Positions 54,345 to 62,839 of a stretch of DNA of 62,891 nucleotides are shown here, piece by piece. This DNA is from Bacteroidales bacterium (GTDB taxonomy: Bacteria > Bacillota > Clostridia > Lachnospirales > Lachnospiraceae). A program made the position numbers and the translations under genes. The DNA is taken from the NCBI GenBank assembly GCA_023664535.1, contig JAMPFJ010000018.1, positions 1-62,891 of the forward strand. The letters run 5' to 3'. The notes under the pieces are model-generated. The model was not told the origin of the DNA. It searched no databases and saw only the letters and a program-made list of their open reading frames with translations. The stretch's first letter is position 1. The number at the start of each line of letters is the position of its first letter.

Positions 54345-54938
54345 ATGGACAAAATCTCAACAATACTGATATCAAATCAAGCAATCTGTTTTTATGAGGC
54401 GGTTATTTTATGTATCGTATTTATATACTGGCTTCGGCTTCGGAAAGAAAAAAAGCGCAAAAAAGAAATGAATACCTTGAAGAAAGAAAAAGCAAGAAAT
54501 GAGAATCTTGACCAGATGCTTAAGAATAATTTATATCAGGGTGACCAGAATAAAATTCTGCAAAATAATATACCCTATGAGATAGATTTTCATGAAGAGG
54601 TTTCTCTGCAAAATATTGACGCAGATGCAGTAAAAATACAAATTGTTGAACAAAGCAGGCTGTCTACAAGAAAATATATTATTTTTGTTTCGGGGGAAAT
54701 GGTGATAGGCAGGGGAAGAGAATGCGCGCTGATTTTAAATGATTCGTCGATAGCTGAAAAGCAGTGCAAGCTGTTTTGTTATCAAAAAGGCTTGTATCTG
54801 CAGGCATTGGAAACCGGTCACGCTGTAAAAATTAAAAGAAAAAAGAGCAATATGCACCTGGGGCAGGATGCAGTGAACCTTATAGACGGAGATTGCATTG
54901 AATTAGGAGAAACAAGCTTAAATATTCATTTTATATGA
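54345..54938 (+). CDS. Membrane protein with a degenerate FHA domain
   Basis: The 197-residue protein has one span (residues 13-29), a lysine-rich coiled-coil linker and a C-terminal FHA-type domain (107-197: MVIGRGRECALILN...). The usual SRxH motif is replaced: SIAEKQC lacks the Ser-Arg and His that contact phosphothreonine. The fold is probably kept but not the phosphopeptide site. It could be an adaptor between EssC and the other membrane proteins of the locus. The ATG follows GGAGAGG, 18 bases after the previous stop. Confidence 0.78.
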   Translation: MDKISTILISNQAICFYEAVILCIVFIYWLRLRKEKKRKKEMNTLKKEKARNENLDQMLKNNLYQGDQNKILQNNIPYEIDFHEEVSLQNIDADAVKIQIVEQSRLSTRKYIIFVSGEMVIGRGRECALILNDSSIAEKQCKLFCYQKGLYLQALETGHAVKIKRKKSNMHLGQDAVNLIDGDCIELGETSLNIHFI

Positions 54939-55033
54939 TAGATAAACAGTAAGATAAATGATATTGCGCAACACGGATTCGGAAATGTGGTGTTGTGCAA
55001 ATATCCAATATACTATACAAAAGGAGAAGGTCT

Positions 55034-58000
55034 ATGGTAACAGTTCTGTCAGTTTTTACAAATTCAGCATTTAAAGAGATTCGATTACCAAATTTAGTCA
55101 ATACAGATTATTCATTTATTTTATACAAAAAAATATTTGATTTGTCTGAGGACTTTGAGATTGAATTAGAAAACATAAACGGTAACTGGTGTTTTGTGGA
55201 AAATACAAAATATGTTGTGATGAAGAACACAGAAAAATACGAGGGGAAGACTATTCAGAATCAGGATATTTTACATGTGTTTACGGAAAAATCCGAAAAT
55301 ATAACCATAATTGTACAGCACCAGAAGTATTCCATATCGGTGTTTGATAAATATGATATTTCTCAGATAAATGAGATTACTATTGGTAAAAACGAAGACA
55401 TGGACATCTGTTTCGATTTTGAAGGTCTGGTTTCCAGATATCATGCCAGATTATACCGTGTTAACGACAATCAATGGATGTTGGAAAATAAAAGTGTAAA
55501 CGGAATTTATGTAAATTCGGTTTTTATTCAGGAGAATACAGTACTGAATTTTGGTGATTTTATTAGTTTTACGAATCTGCAAATTATGTTTCTTGGAAAA
55601 TGTATTGCTATCAACCAGGCAAATACGAAAGTGATGGTGAATAAGGAAAAGCTGGCGCCTATTTGCTATGAAACATTTATTGAAGAGCAGGAATCCATAT
55701 TAAATACCGGTGTCAATGATGAAAAATTTCAGAAAGATGGTATGGTGTTATTGCGCCGGTCGCCGCGTAATATAGAAAAAATAGATACAGAGCCGGTGCA
55801 GATTGAGGCGCCGCCGGATTTGGGACGGGTAAAAAAGCAATCTATTTTTCTGACCATCGGACCTTCTTTTACGATGGTATTACCGATGCTGTTGGGAAGT
55901 CTGCTTATGGTATATTCGTCACAGGCTTCCGGAGGTTCATCGGGATTATATATGTATTCCGGTTTAATTATGTCGGTGGCTTCTGCGGTAATTGGTGTTG
56001 TCTGGGCAGTGGTCAATCTGTATGTCCAGAATAAATCGGAAAAAGAAGATGCTTTGCATCGGTTTGAAGCGTATAGTAATTATCTGGTGAAGCGGACCGA
56101 ACTGATAAAAGAGAAATATGAGCGGAATATCCAAGCCATGAACCTGATGTATCAGAGTGCAGATGTTTGTGCAGATTATGATGAGCATAGCAGTGTATTG
56201 TGGAACAGAAATTTTCGTCATCATGATTTTATGTTTTACCGGCTCGGACTTGGAAATATTCCGTTTCAGGTACAGATTGATGTGCCAAGGGAACAGTTTA
56301 AGCTGTATGAAGACAGTCTTGCGGAAAAACCGAAGTTTATTAAGGAAAACTATAAAACCTTATACAATGTTCCGGTGGGGATTGATTTATTAAAAAATCG
56401 GCTGGTGGGACTGATAGGCGGTGAGAATCTGGAGGGCGCGGAAAATATTGTAAAGCTGCTGGCTTCCCAGATTGCAGCAAATAACTGTTATACGGATGTG
56501 AAGATGGTATTTGTATATGATGATAAGGATTCTTCCAATCTGGATAAGTGGGAGTACGTGAAATGGTTTCCGCATGTCTGGTCGGAGGATAAAAAGCTTC
56601 GGTTTATCGCATCCAATAAACAGGAAGCAGGCGACGTATTTTATAATATGGCAAAGATTTTCCGGCAGCGGGAGGAGCTGGGGGAAACAAAGAAAAAAGA
56701 AGTGATTCAGAAACCGTATTTTATTATGTTTTTGATTAATCCGGAAATGATTGAGGGCGAACTGATTGCAAAATATGTTTTTGATACCAATGCCAATTAC
56801 GGGTTATCCACGGTTATTGTAGCGGATTCTTATACTAAGCTGCCGAATGAATGTGAGTATATTGTAGAAAATGATTCCAATTTCCAAGGGGTATATGATG
56901 TTAAGGATAGTATGGAAGAAAGGCTTCAGATACAGTTTGACAACATTACGGACGGAAAGATTGGGCAGTTTGCCAAGCGGCTGTCGAATATCTATGTAAG
57001 GGAAACGGAATCCGGAGGCGATATTCCTTCTGCGGTTACTTTCTTTGAAATGTATGGGGTGAACAGACTGCAGGATTTAAACGTATTAGACCGGTGGAGA
57101 AAAAACCGTACCTATGACAATATTCGGGGAATGACGGGAGTAAAGGCAGGAGGAAATCCAAGCTATCTGGATGTTCATGAAAAATACCATGGACCTCACG
57201 GCCTGGTTGCCGGTACAACAGGCTCCGGAAAGAGTGAAACCTTGCAGACCTATATGCTGTCCCTTGCGGTAAATTACAGTCCGGATGATATCGGTTTCTT
57301 TATTATTGATTACAAGGGTGGCGGAATGGCGAATCTGTTTAACGGACTGCCGCATATGATTGGCCAGATTTCCAATCTGTCCGGAAATCAGGTGCATCGG
57401 GCAATGGTTTCCATTAAGAGCGAAAACCGCCGCCGGCAAAGGATTTTCAGTGAAAACGGAGTGAACAATATAAATCTCTATACAAAATTATACAAAAACA
57501 ATGAAGTAAGCGTTCCTGTCCCCCATTTATTTATCATTATTGACGAGTTCGCAGAATTGAAAAGAGAGGAACCGGATTTCATGAAGGAGCTTGTCAGTGT
57601 GGCACAGGTAGGACGAAGCCTGGGTGTTCATTTAATTTTGGCAACGCAGAAGCCGAGTGGCACCGTAGACGATAATATCTGGAGTAATTCCAAGTTCCGT
57701 CTGTGTCTGCGTGTTCAGGACAGGCAGGATAGTAATGATATGCTGCATAAGCCGGATGCCGCTTATATTACTCAGGCGGGACGCTGTTATCTGCAGGTAG
57801 GTAATGATGAAGTGTTTGAACTGTTCCAGTCCGGATTCAGCGGGGCTGTGTATAGTGAGGATGAGGAGGATACCAAGACGGAGATTGCCAAACTGATTAC
57901 GCTGGACGGCAAGGTGGATATGACCGGTAATTATGCAAAAGCATCGCAGAAGGAGAAAGTGCTTGTGGAGTGGCTGACCACCATTGAGCGCTATCTGCAT

Positions 58001-60037
58001 GAGGCATTGGAAAAGGAAGGAACCACGCTGGGCGACTGTAGAAAAACAAAGGCAAGGCTGCAGGCAGTTATTGATGATTTGTATCAAATGTTTGAAGAGA
58101 ATATGATTGACTATCCGATTAGTGCGTATAATACTGCGAGGCTGGAGGATTATCTGGAATTGTATGCCTCTCTTGAGAAGGAAGACGGAATTATCCAGAA
58201 AATGATAGAACGGGCAGAGCAGAATAATATAAAACTGCCGCAGGCGAAAGACAAAACCCAGCTGGATGCAGTGAAGGAATATCTGGCAAAGGTGGCAAAA
58301 GAAAACGGCTATACGCATGAACTGCAGTTGTGGATGCCGGTTCTTCCGACGGCAATATACCTGAATGCATTTGACTATTTTAATAAAAACTGCTATCGGG
58401 ACGGACAGTGGCCGGAGCCCGAGGGTGAATGGAATATAGAGGTGGTTCTCGGACTATATGACGACCCGCAAAATCAGGCTCAGGTACCAATCAATATCAA
58501 CTTTACCGAAGGCGGGCATCATGCAGTGTGCGGTATGGTAGTCAGCGGAAAGAGTACATCGCTTCAGACGGTGGTCTATGGACTGGTGAACAAATATACA
58601 CCGGAATATATTAATATTTATGCGATTGATTTCAGCAGTAAAATGATGACTGCATTTGAAAAGGCGCCTCATGTGGGAGGAGTAATGTATGAGGGGGATT
58701 ATGAGAAAATTTCCAAGTTCTTTAACATGCTGCAAACTATTTTGGAGGAAAGAAAAGTATTATTCCGGGGAGGAAACTATAGCCAGTATGTTCAGGTGAA
58801 CGGAGTGAAGCTGCCAATGATTTTGGTGATTATTGATAACGTTTCCGCCTTTATTGAAAAGACCGAGGAGGAATATATTGATTTTCTGATTATGCTGTCA
58901 AAGGAAGGGGTAAGCCACGGAATTTATCTGTTGTTGACCGGCGCAGGATTCGGAACAACGGAAATTCCTTCTCGTGTAGCGGAAAATATTAAAACGACTA
59001 TCTGTACAGAAATGGCGGATAAATTTGCATATTCGGATGTTATGCATACGGTAGCCATTGATGTTATTCCGGAAACCAATATTAAGGGCAGAGGTCTTGC
59101 CTACTATGGGAATCGTATACTGGAATACCAGACAGCGCTGGCATGCCAGGCAGAGGACGATTACCAAAGGATTGAAAAAATCAGTGCGTTGTGCAGGGAT
59201 ATGCGCGAAAACTGGAAAGGGAAGAAAGCAAGACCGATTCCAGAAATTCCAGAGAAACCGGTTTGGTCCGAATTTAGTGAGCTGGAAGAATATGAAAAGG
59301 TACTTGCATCACCCAGATATCTTCCTGTTGCCTATAATGCGGAGGATGCTTCCGTTTATGGATTGGATTTGGAGATGACTTATTGTTATCTGGTTACCGG
59401 ACTTCCGCGCTCCGGTAAGAAGAATTTTATGAAAATTATGATTCAATCGGCGTTGTTAAAGAAGAGCCGGATTTATATTCTGGACAGCGACAAAAAGCAT
59501 ATGCGTGCGTTTGAGGAGAGGGAAGAGGTCTGTTATGCAAATGATGAAAGGGGAATTTATGATTTCTTTTCTTCCGTTATACCGGAATTTAAGAAGCGAA
59601 ATGAGATAAAGAAAGCTATGGTAGAAGAGGATGCCGAGGAATCAGAAATTTTTGAACGGTTAAGCACGGAGCAGCCGATTTTCTTCTTTATTCCGGATTT
59701 GGAATGGTTTATCAATTTGATTTACAATGCAGAACTGGAGATGAAGGGATTTATTGAGAATATACTGGAGAAGGGGAGACTGCTAAACTTTTATTTTATC
59801 GGAGTAATCGGTCTTGAAGCAGTTTCCATGGTGGATTATCAGAAAGCCTTTGAGCTGTTTGCAGGATATAAAACCGGCGTACATTTTGGAGGAAATGTGG
59901 CGGAAAACCATATTTATAATTTTGACGCAATTCCTTATAAGGAACAGTCCAAATTATTTAAACCGGGTATCGGTATGATAGCAAACAGGCTGAATGATGA
60001 AGTGGAACAGATTATTGTTCCGTCTGCTCGGAGGTAA
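55034..60037 (+). CDS. essC: Type VIIb secretion ATPase EssC (FtsK/SpoIIIE family)
   Basis: The 1667-residue motor has an N-terminal FHA domain (about 110-200, with VSRYH and NKSVNGIYVN intact), two membrane spans (271-296 and 306-333), and three FtsK/SpoIIIE domains. Domain 1 has Walker A GTTGSGKS (727-734) and Walker B IIIDEF (D837, E838). Domain 2 has GMVVSGKS (1167-1174) but DN in place of DE. Domain 3 has a degenerate GLPRSGKK (1456-1463). EssC drives export of WXG100-type substrates; only domain 1 is usually an active ATPase in this family. The start at 55034 follows AAGGAGAAGG. It is longer than typical Firmicute EssC (about 1500). Downstream genes encode YukD-like and WXG100 proteins. 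Confidence 0.96.
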   Translation: MVTVLSVFTNSAFKEIRLPNLVNTDYSFILYKKIFDLSEDFEIELENINGNWCFVENTKYVVMKNTEKYEGKTIQNQDILHVFTEKSENITIIVQHQKYSISVFDKYDISQINEITIGKNEDMDICFDFEGLVSRYHARLYRVNDNQWMLENKSVNGIYVNSVFIQENTVLNFGDFISFTNLQIMFLGKCIAINQANTKVMVNKEKLAPICYETFIEEQESILNTGVNDEKFQKDGMVLLRRSPRNIEKIDTEPVQIEAPPDLGRVKKQSIFLTIGPSFTMVLPMLLGSLLMVYSSQASGGSSGLYMYSGLIMSVASAVIGVVWAVVNLYVQNKSEKEDALHRFEAYSNYLVKRTELIKEKYERNIQAMNLMYQSADVCADYDEHSSVLWNRNFRHHDFMFYRLGLGNIPFQVQIDVPREQFKLYEDSLAEKPKFIKENYKTLYNVPVGIDLLKNRLVGLIGGENLEGAENIVKLLASQIAANNCYTDVKMVFVYDDKDSSNLDKWEYVKWFPHVWSEDKKLRFIASNKQEAGDVFYNMAKIFRQREELGETKKKEVIQKPYFIMFLINPEMIEGELIAKYVFDTNANYGLSTVIVADSYTKLPNECEYIVENDSNFQGVYDVKDSMEERLQIQFDNITDGKIGQFAKRLSNIYVRETESGGDIPSAVTFFEMYGVNRLQDLNVLDRWRKNRTYDNIRGMTGVKAGGNPSYLDVHEKYHGPHGLVAGTTGSGKSETLQTYMLSLAVNYSPDDIGFFIIDYKGGGMANLFNGLPHMIGQISNLSGNQVHRAMVSIKSENRRRQRIFSENGVNNINLYTKLYKNNEVSVPVPHLFIIIDEFAELKREEPDFMKELVSVAQVGRSLGVHLILATQKPSGTVDDNIWSNSKFRLCLRVQDRQDSNDMLHKPDAAYITQAGRCYLQVGNDEVFELFQSGFSGAVYSEDEEDTKTEIAKLITLDGKVDMTGNYAKASQKEKVLVEWLTTIERYLHEALEKEGTTLGDCRKTKARLQAVIDDLYQMFEENMIDYPISAYNTARLEDYLELYASLEKEDGIIQKMIERAEQNNIKLPQAKDKTQLDAVKEYLAKVAKENGYTHELQLWMPVLPTAIYLNAFDYFNKNCYRDGQWPEPEGEWNIEVVLGLYDDPQNQAQVPININFTEGGHHAVCGMVVSGKSTSLQTVVYGLVNKYTPEYINIYAIDFSSKMMTAFEKAPHVGGVMYEGDYEKISKFFNMLQTILEERKVLFRGGNYSQYVQVNGVKLPMILVIIDNVSAFIEKTEEEYIDFLIMLSKEGVSHGIYLLLTGAGFGTTEIPSRVAENIKTTICTEMADKFAYSDVMHTVAIDVIPETNIKGRGLAYYGNRILEYQTALACQAEDDYQRIEKISALCRDMRENWKGKKARPIPEIPEKPVWSEFSELEEYEKVLASPRYLPVAYNAEDASVYGLDLEMTYCYLVTGLPRSGKKNFMKIMIQSALLKKSRIYILDSDKKHMRAFEEREEVCYANDERGIYDFFSSVIPEFKKRNEIKKAMVEEDAEESEIFERLSTEQPIFFFIPDLEWFINLIYNAELEMKGFIENILEKGRLLNFYFIGVIGLEAVSMVDYQKAFELFAGYKTGVHFGGNVAENHIYNFDAIPYKEQSKLFKPGIGMIANRLNDEVEQIIVPSARR

Positions 60038-60042
60038 AGTAA

Positions 60043-60765
60043 ATGATTTCAATATTCATTTGCAGCAGTGAACAGGAGGAGCTTGCTGAATTACAGAAAG
60101 TGTCAAAGGACATAGTGGCTCAGCTTGGTGATGAGCGTTTAGATATTACAACGTATTCCCTGCAGAAGAATACAGAATTTCCTTCATTTGATTGTATGGA
60201 TGTTGCCTTTGTGGATATTACGGAGCGTGGGGGCCTGGAAATGGCGAAATGCATACGGAAGCAGTTTGCCAGGGCAGAAATTGTAATTATATCAGATAAG
60301 AGGATTTCGCCGGTAATGTACCTTACACCGGATATCCGTGCAGCGTCCCTGATTATGAAACCGTTTGTATATAAGGAAATGTTTTGGCAGCTTGAAAAGG
60401 TTTTTCAGACCCTGAATCTGGAGGAGGAAGAATCAGGCGGTTTTCTATTACTGAAGGAAAAGGATGAAAAAATCCGTATACCCTATTCAAGAATTTTATA
60501 TTTTGAATACAGGGATAAACGAATACATATCCGGTTGCAGAGCAGAGAATACGGAATGTACGGGACCATGGAAGAGTTGGTTCAGATGCTGCCGGTTACT
60601 TTTAGACGCTGCCATAGAAGCTTTATTGTCAATATGAATTATATAAGCAGGATTCGCTATGCAAAAAATAAAATCGTGTTAAAGGATGAAATAGAAATAC
60701 CTTTATCCAGAAGCTATAAGCTGAATATGAAGGAGATAATCAGGGATGAATCAGAAAGTAAGTGA
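60043..60765 (+). CDS. LytTR-type response regulator
   Basis: The 240-residue protein has a receiver domain with D58 in VAFVDITERGG as likely phosphoacceptor and K106 in LIMKPF; the usual N-terminal acidic pair is replaced by SSEQEE, so the receiver is atypical. Residues 140-235 form a LytTR DNA-binding domain (RILYFEYRDKRIHIRLQS and FRRCHRSFIVNMNYI). It begins six bases after essC ends, inside the operon. No sensor kinase is next to it. It may control the locus itself. Confidence 0.92.
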   Translation: MISIFICSSEQEELAELQKVSKDIVAQLGDERLDITTYSLQKNTEFPSFDCMDVAFVDITERGGLEMAKCIRKQFARAEIVIISDKRISPVMYLTPDIRAASLIMKPFVYKEMFWQLEKVFQTLNLEEEESGGFLLLKEKDEKIRIPYSRILYFEYRDKRIHIRLQSREYGMYGTMEELVQMLPVTFRRCHRSFIVNMNYISRIRYAKNKIVLKDEIEIPLSRSYKLNMKEIIRDESESK

Positions 60766-61450
60766 AGCCTATATTCTTACGCCGTTAGAATTTAATATTC
60801 TTGCTGCCGGAAAGGATATACCGAATATAGTCGCTTTACAGCAGCAGGCGGCGCAGCTTGAGGAAAGGGATGTCTGCTATGCAATGGATACGCTTTATCG
60901 GCAGCGGTTGATAAGAAAAGCAGAAGAAGGTTTTCAAGTGGAAACGGAATTGGCAGATATTTTGGATGGGATTGCCAAAGCGGAGTTTCTGCTTTTGGCA
61001 AAAAGCCAAAAAAGGGATTCCGGAATAATTTATTTTGGGGAAAAGGTGGTGTGTGCTGAGCAGAGCCAGGCAGACCAATCGGCATTGAAGTTATATACCT
61101 TAGAGAAAAAGGAGACGTTGGCTTTAATAGAGGGATGGATGCAAAAAGAGGAGCAGCAAATTTACCGAAATATTCCGGATGGGGAAGAGCTGCCGTTGAA
61201 CATACTGAAGAAAAGCAGTGTGCTGGAAAAAAGCGATTGGGAAAAGCTGCCGGGGATAATAGTAATTCTTGAAGGAGTAAGCTGCCGGAACCGGCAGGTA
61301 GTGAAAAGGCTGGCGGTTTATCAGAGAGAAGGAGAGAAGCAATTTATTTACATTCAGCGTGGAAATATGAGGAAAGGTAAATATGAAAGGACACAGTTAA
61401 TAGCTATAGTAAAGGATATGGTAGAGGAGGAAGCATATGATATTGGTTGA
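60746..61450 (+). CDS. Unknown cytoplasmic protein of the T7SS operon
   Basis: The 234-residue protein overlaps the LytTR gene by 20 bases and the YukD-like gene by 14, so it is part of the operon. The N terminus (LTPLEFNILAAGKDI...DVCYAMDTLYRQRLIRK) looks like a winged helix; the rest is mixed helix and strand without recognised motifs. It lacks signal and membrane segments. It could be a secretion chaperone or adaptor similar in role to EspG, but sequence gives no proof. Confidence 0.72.
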   Translation: MNQKVSEAYILTPLEFNILAAGKDIPNIVALQQQAAQLEERDVCYAMDTLYRQRLIRKAEEGFQVETELADILDGIAKAEFLLLAKSQKRDSGIIYFGEKVVCAEQSQADQSALKLYTLEKKETLALIEGWMQKEEQQIYRNIPDGEELPLNILKKSSVLEKSDWEKLPGIIVILEGVSCRNRQVVKRLAVYQREGEKQFIYIQRGNMRKGKYERTQLIAIVKDMVEEEAYDIG

Positions 61451-61685
61451 TGTTTATATTCCGTCATTAGATGAGGTGTATGATTTTAAGGTGGATGAAA
61501 CTGCAAAGATTATAAATGTAGTACAGGAAATCAGTGAAATGATTTGTAAAAAGTATAAGACAGAGCTCAATGAAGAATCAAAGAATTTCTTTCTTTGTTC
61601 AGTGGAAAACGGAGAAGTTCTCAACAGTAATTCGACGCTGGCAGAAAATAAAATTTATAATGGAAGCAGGCTGTTTATAGTTTGA
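61437..61685 (+). CDS. esaB: YukD/EsaB-like ubiquitin-fold protein
   Basis: The 82-residue protein fits the YukD/EsaB family: MILVDVYIPSLDEVYDFKVD starts the beta-grasp, a helix follows (VQEISEMICKKY), and it ends NKIYNGSRLFIV. It is a small cytoplasmic accessory part of type VIIb systems with a regulatory role. The gene overlaps the preceding one and is followed by a 145-base gap with a possible promoter. Confidence 0.85.
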   Translation: MILVDVYIPSLDEVYDFKVDETAKIINVVQEISEMICKKYKTELNEESKNFFLCSVENGEVLNSNSTLAENKIYNGSRLFIV

Positions 61686-61830
61686 AAAATTAATGAAGTA
61701 GTTGAAATTTTGCCCTAAGGTGGTCGTTCAGACAAAAAAGTGGTTATCTGTCGTATTTGAAAATTTATATACGAAGAATGTGATAATATATAACTGTCAT
61801 AGAGAAGCGAGAAAAACATGAAGCAGGGAT
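61686..61830 (+). promoter_or_regulatory. Gap with a possible promoter before the WXG100 genes
   Basis: TTGAAA near 61757 and TAATAT/TATATA near 61784-61791 could form a weak promoter for the small helical protein and the WXG100 genes, with spacing that is not optimal. No hairpin terminator was seen in the gap. Confidence 0.3.
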
Positions 61831-62187
61831 ATGAGTATGATAGAAGTTTCAATTACTGGCTTGAAAACGGTGATAGATGAATTGCAGGTTTGTCAGACGG
61901 CGTTTAGGAGAGAGATAGATTTATATGAACAGATTTTAACGGATATGGACATCCAACAGGATAATCAATCAGCGTTAAAAAAGATTTTGGAAGATTTAAA
62001 TGAAGAATACGCTTTGATGAAAAGATGGAGGAGGGTATTAGAAGAGAGTATTCGATGCTATGAGGATGTCGAGAAACAGATTATCAGGAAACCGGTTACT
62101 TCATTTTCCCATTCACTTATCCTTAAAACAGTTGAAATAAATGAGGTAAAAGAAGTATTAAAAAAATACCATATTAATTTTATATGA
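61831..62187 (+). CDS. Small helical protein preceding the WXG100 genes
   Basis: A 118-residue, mainly helical protein, with LIDELQ-like heptads early and ...WRRVLEESIRCYEDVEKQI in the middle. It has no WxG motif. The start at 61831 or the next ATG six bases on cannot be told apart. The position and size suggest a partner or chaperone of the WXG100 proteins, like the small helical companions of LXG effectors. Its stop overlaps the frame that opens at 62184. Confidence 0.7.
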   Translation: MSMIEVSITGLKTVIDELQVCQTAFRREIDLYEQILTDMDIQQDNQSALKKILEDLNEEYALMKRWRRVLEESIRCYEDVEKQIIRKPVTSFSHSLILKTVEINEVKEVLKKYHINFI

Positions 62188-62204
62188 CGTGGTGGAGGTA
62201 TGAA

Positions 62205-62510
62205 ATGGCAGTTTCAAAAATCAAAGTCAATACGGGTTCTTTGAAAAAGGATACCGATTCGATTGAAAATCATTTGAAGAACATTAAGAGCCAGATTAAG
62301 CAGATGAAAGCAGATGTAAAAGAGCTGGATAGTATGTGGGATGGTGAAGCCAATGATGCATTTAATGCGGCATTTCAGAGTGACCTTAACGATTTGGATA
62401 CGGTCTGCAACAATATTCAGGGGATAATTGACTACGAGAAAAATGCGAAAAAAGAATATGATTCCTGCGAGGTAAAAGTGGCTGATTTGGTTAAAAGTAT
62501 AACGGTATAG
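62205..62510 (+). CDS. WXG100 family protein 1 (EsxA-like)
   Basis: The 101-residue helical-hairpin protein has MWDGEANDAF at the turn, the WxG signature, flanked by two long amphipathic helices, so it is a T7SS substrate. The start at 62205 is chosen because GGAGG lies before it. The C-terminal YxxxD/E-type export signal is plausible: YEKNAKKEYDSCE. Confidence 0.92.
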   Translation: MAVSKIKVNTGSLKKDTDSIENHLKNIKSQIKQMKADVKELDSMWDGEANDAFNAAFQSDLNDLDTVCNNIQGIIDYEKNAKKEYDSCEVKVADLVKSITV

Positions 62511-62521
62511 GAGGAATACAT

Positions 62522-62839
62522 ATGGCATCAATCATATTAAAGGTTAAACCGGAGGATTTAAAGAATAAGTCAAAAGAAATTCAGAAGAATATTGATACAA
62601 TCAAAAAAGAATTTGACGAAATAGGAACAGTTATCCGGGGAACGAAGAAATATTGGGAAGGCGAAGCAAGTAATCAGCATGTCCAGAGCTTTGAAAAAAT
62701 GAAGGATGATATTGAAACGATAGTTAAGCGCTTAAAAGAGCATCCAAAGGATTTGGAAACCATGGCGGGGGTTTACGAGGAAGCCGAGCGGGGAGCAGAG
62801 CAGATAGCAGCAGCCCTGCCAATAGATTTGTTTGATTAG
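62522..62839 (+). CDS. WXG100 family protein 2 (EsxB-like)
   Basis: The 105-residue protein has YWEGEASNQ as WxG turn between two helices; the C-terminal part (LETMAGVYEEAERGAEQIAA) holds a YxxxE motif (YEEAE) typical of T7SS export signals. It begins 12 bases after the first WXG100 gene, behind GGAGG, so the two may form a heterodimer. The window ends 52 bases after its stop. Confidence 0.93.
   Translation: MASIILKVKPEDLKNKSKEIQKNIDTIKKEFDEIGTVIRGTKKYWEGEASNQHVQSFEKMKDDIETIVKRLKEHPKDLETMAGVYEEAERGAEQIAAALPIDLFD

Noticed and set aside
40880..62839. The EssC locus as an integrated mobile element
   Set aside because: No integrase, transposase, att-type direct repeats or tRNA boundary was seen at the left side next to rplJL; the right boundary is out of view.
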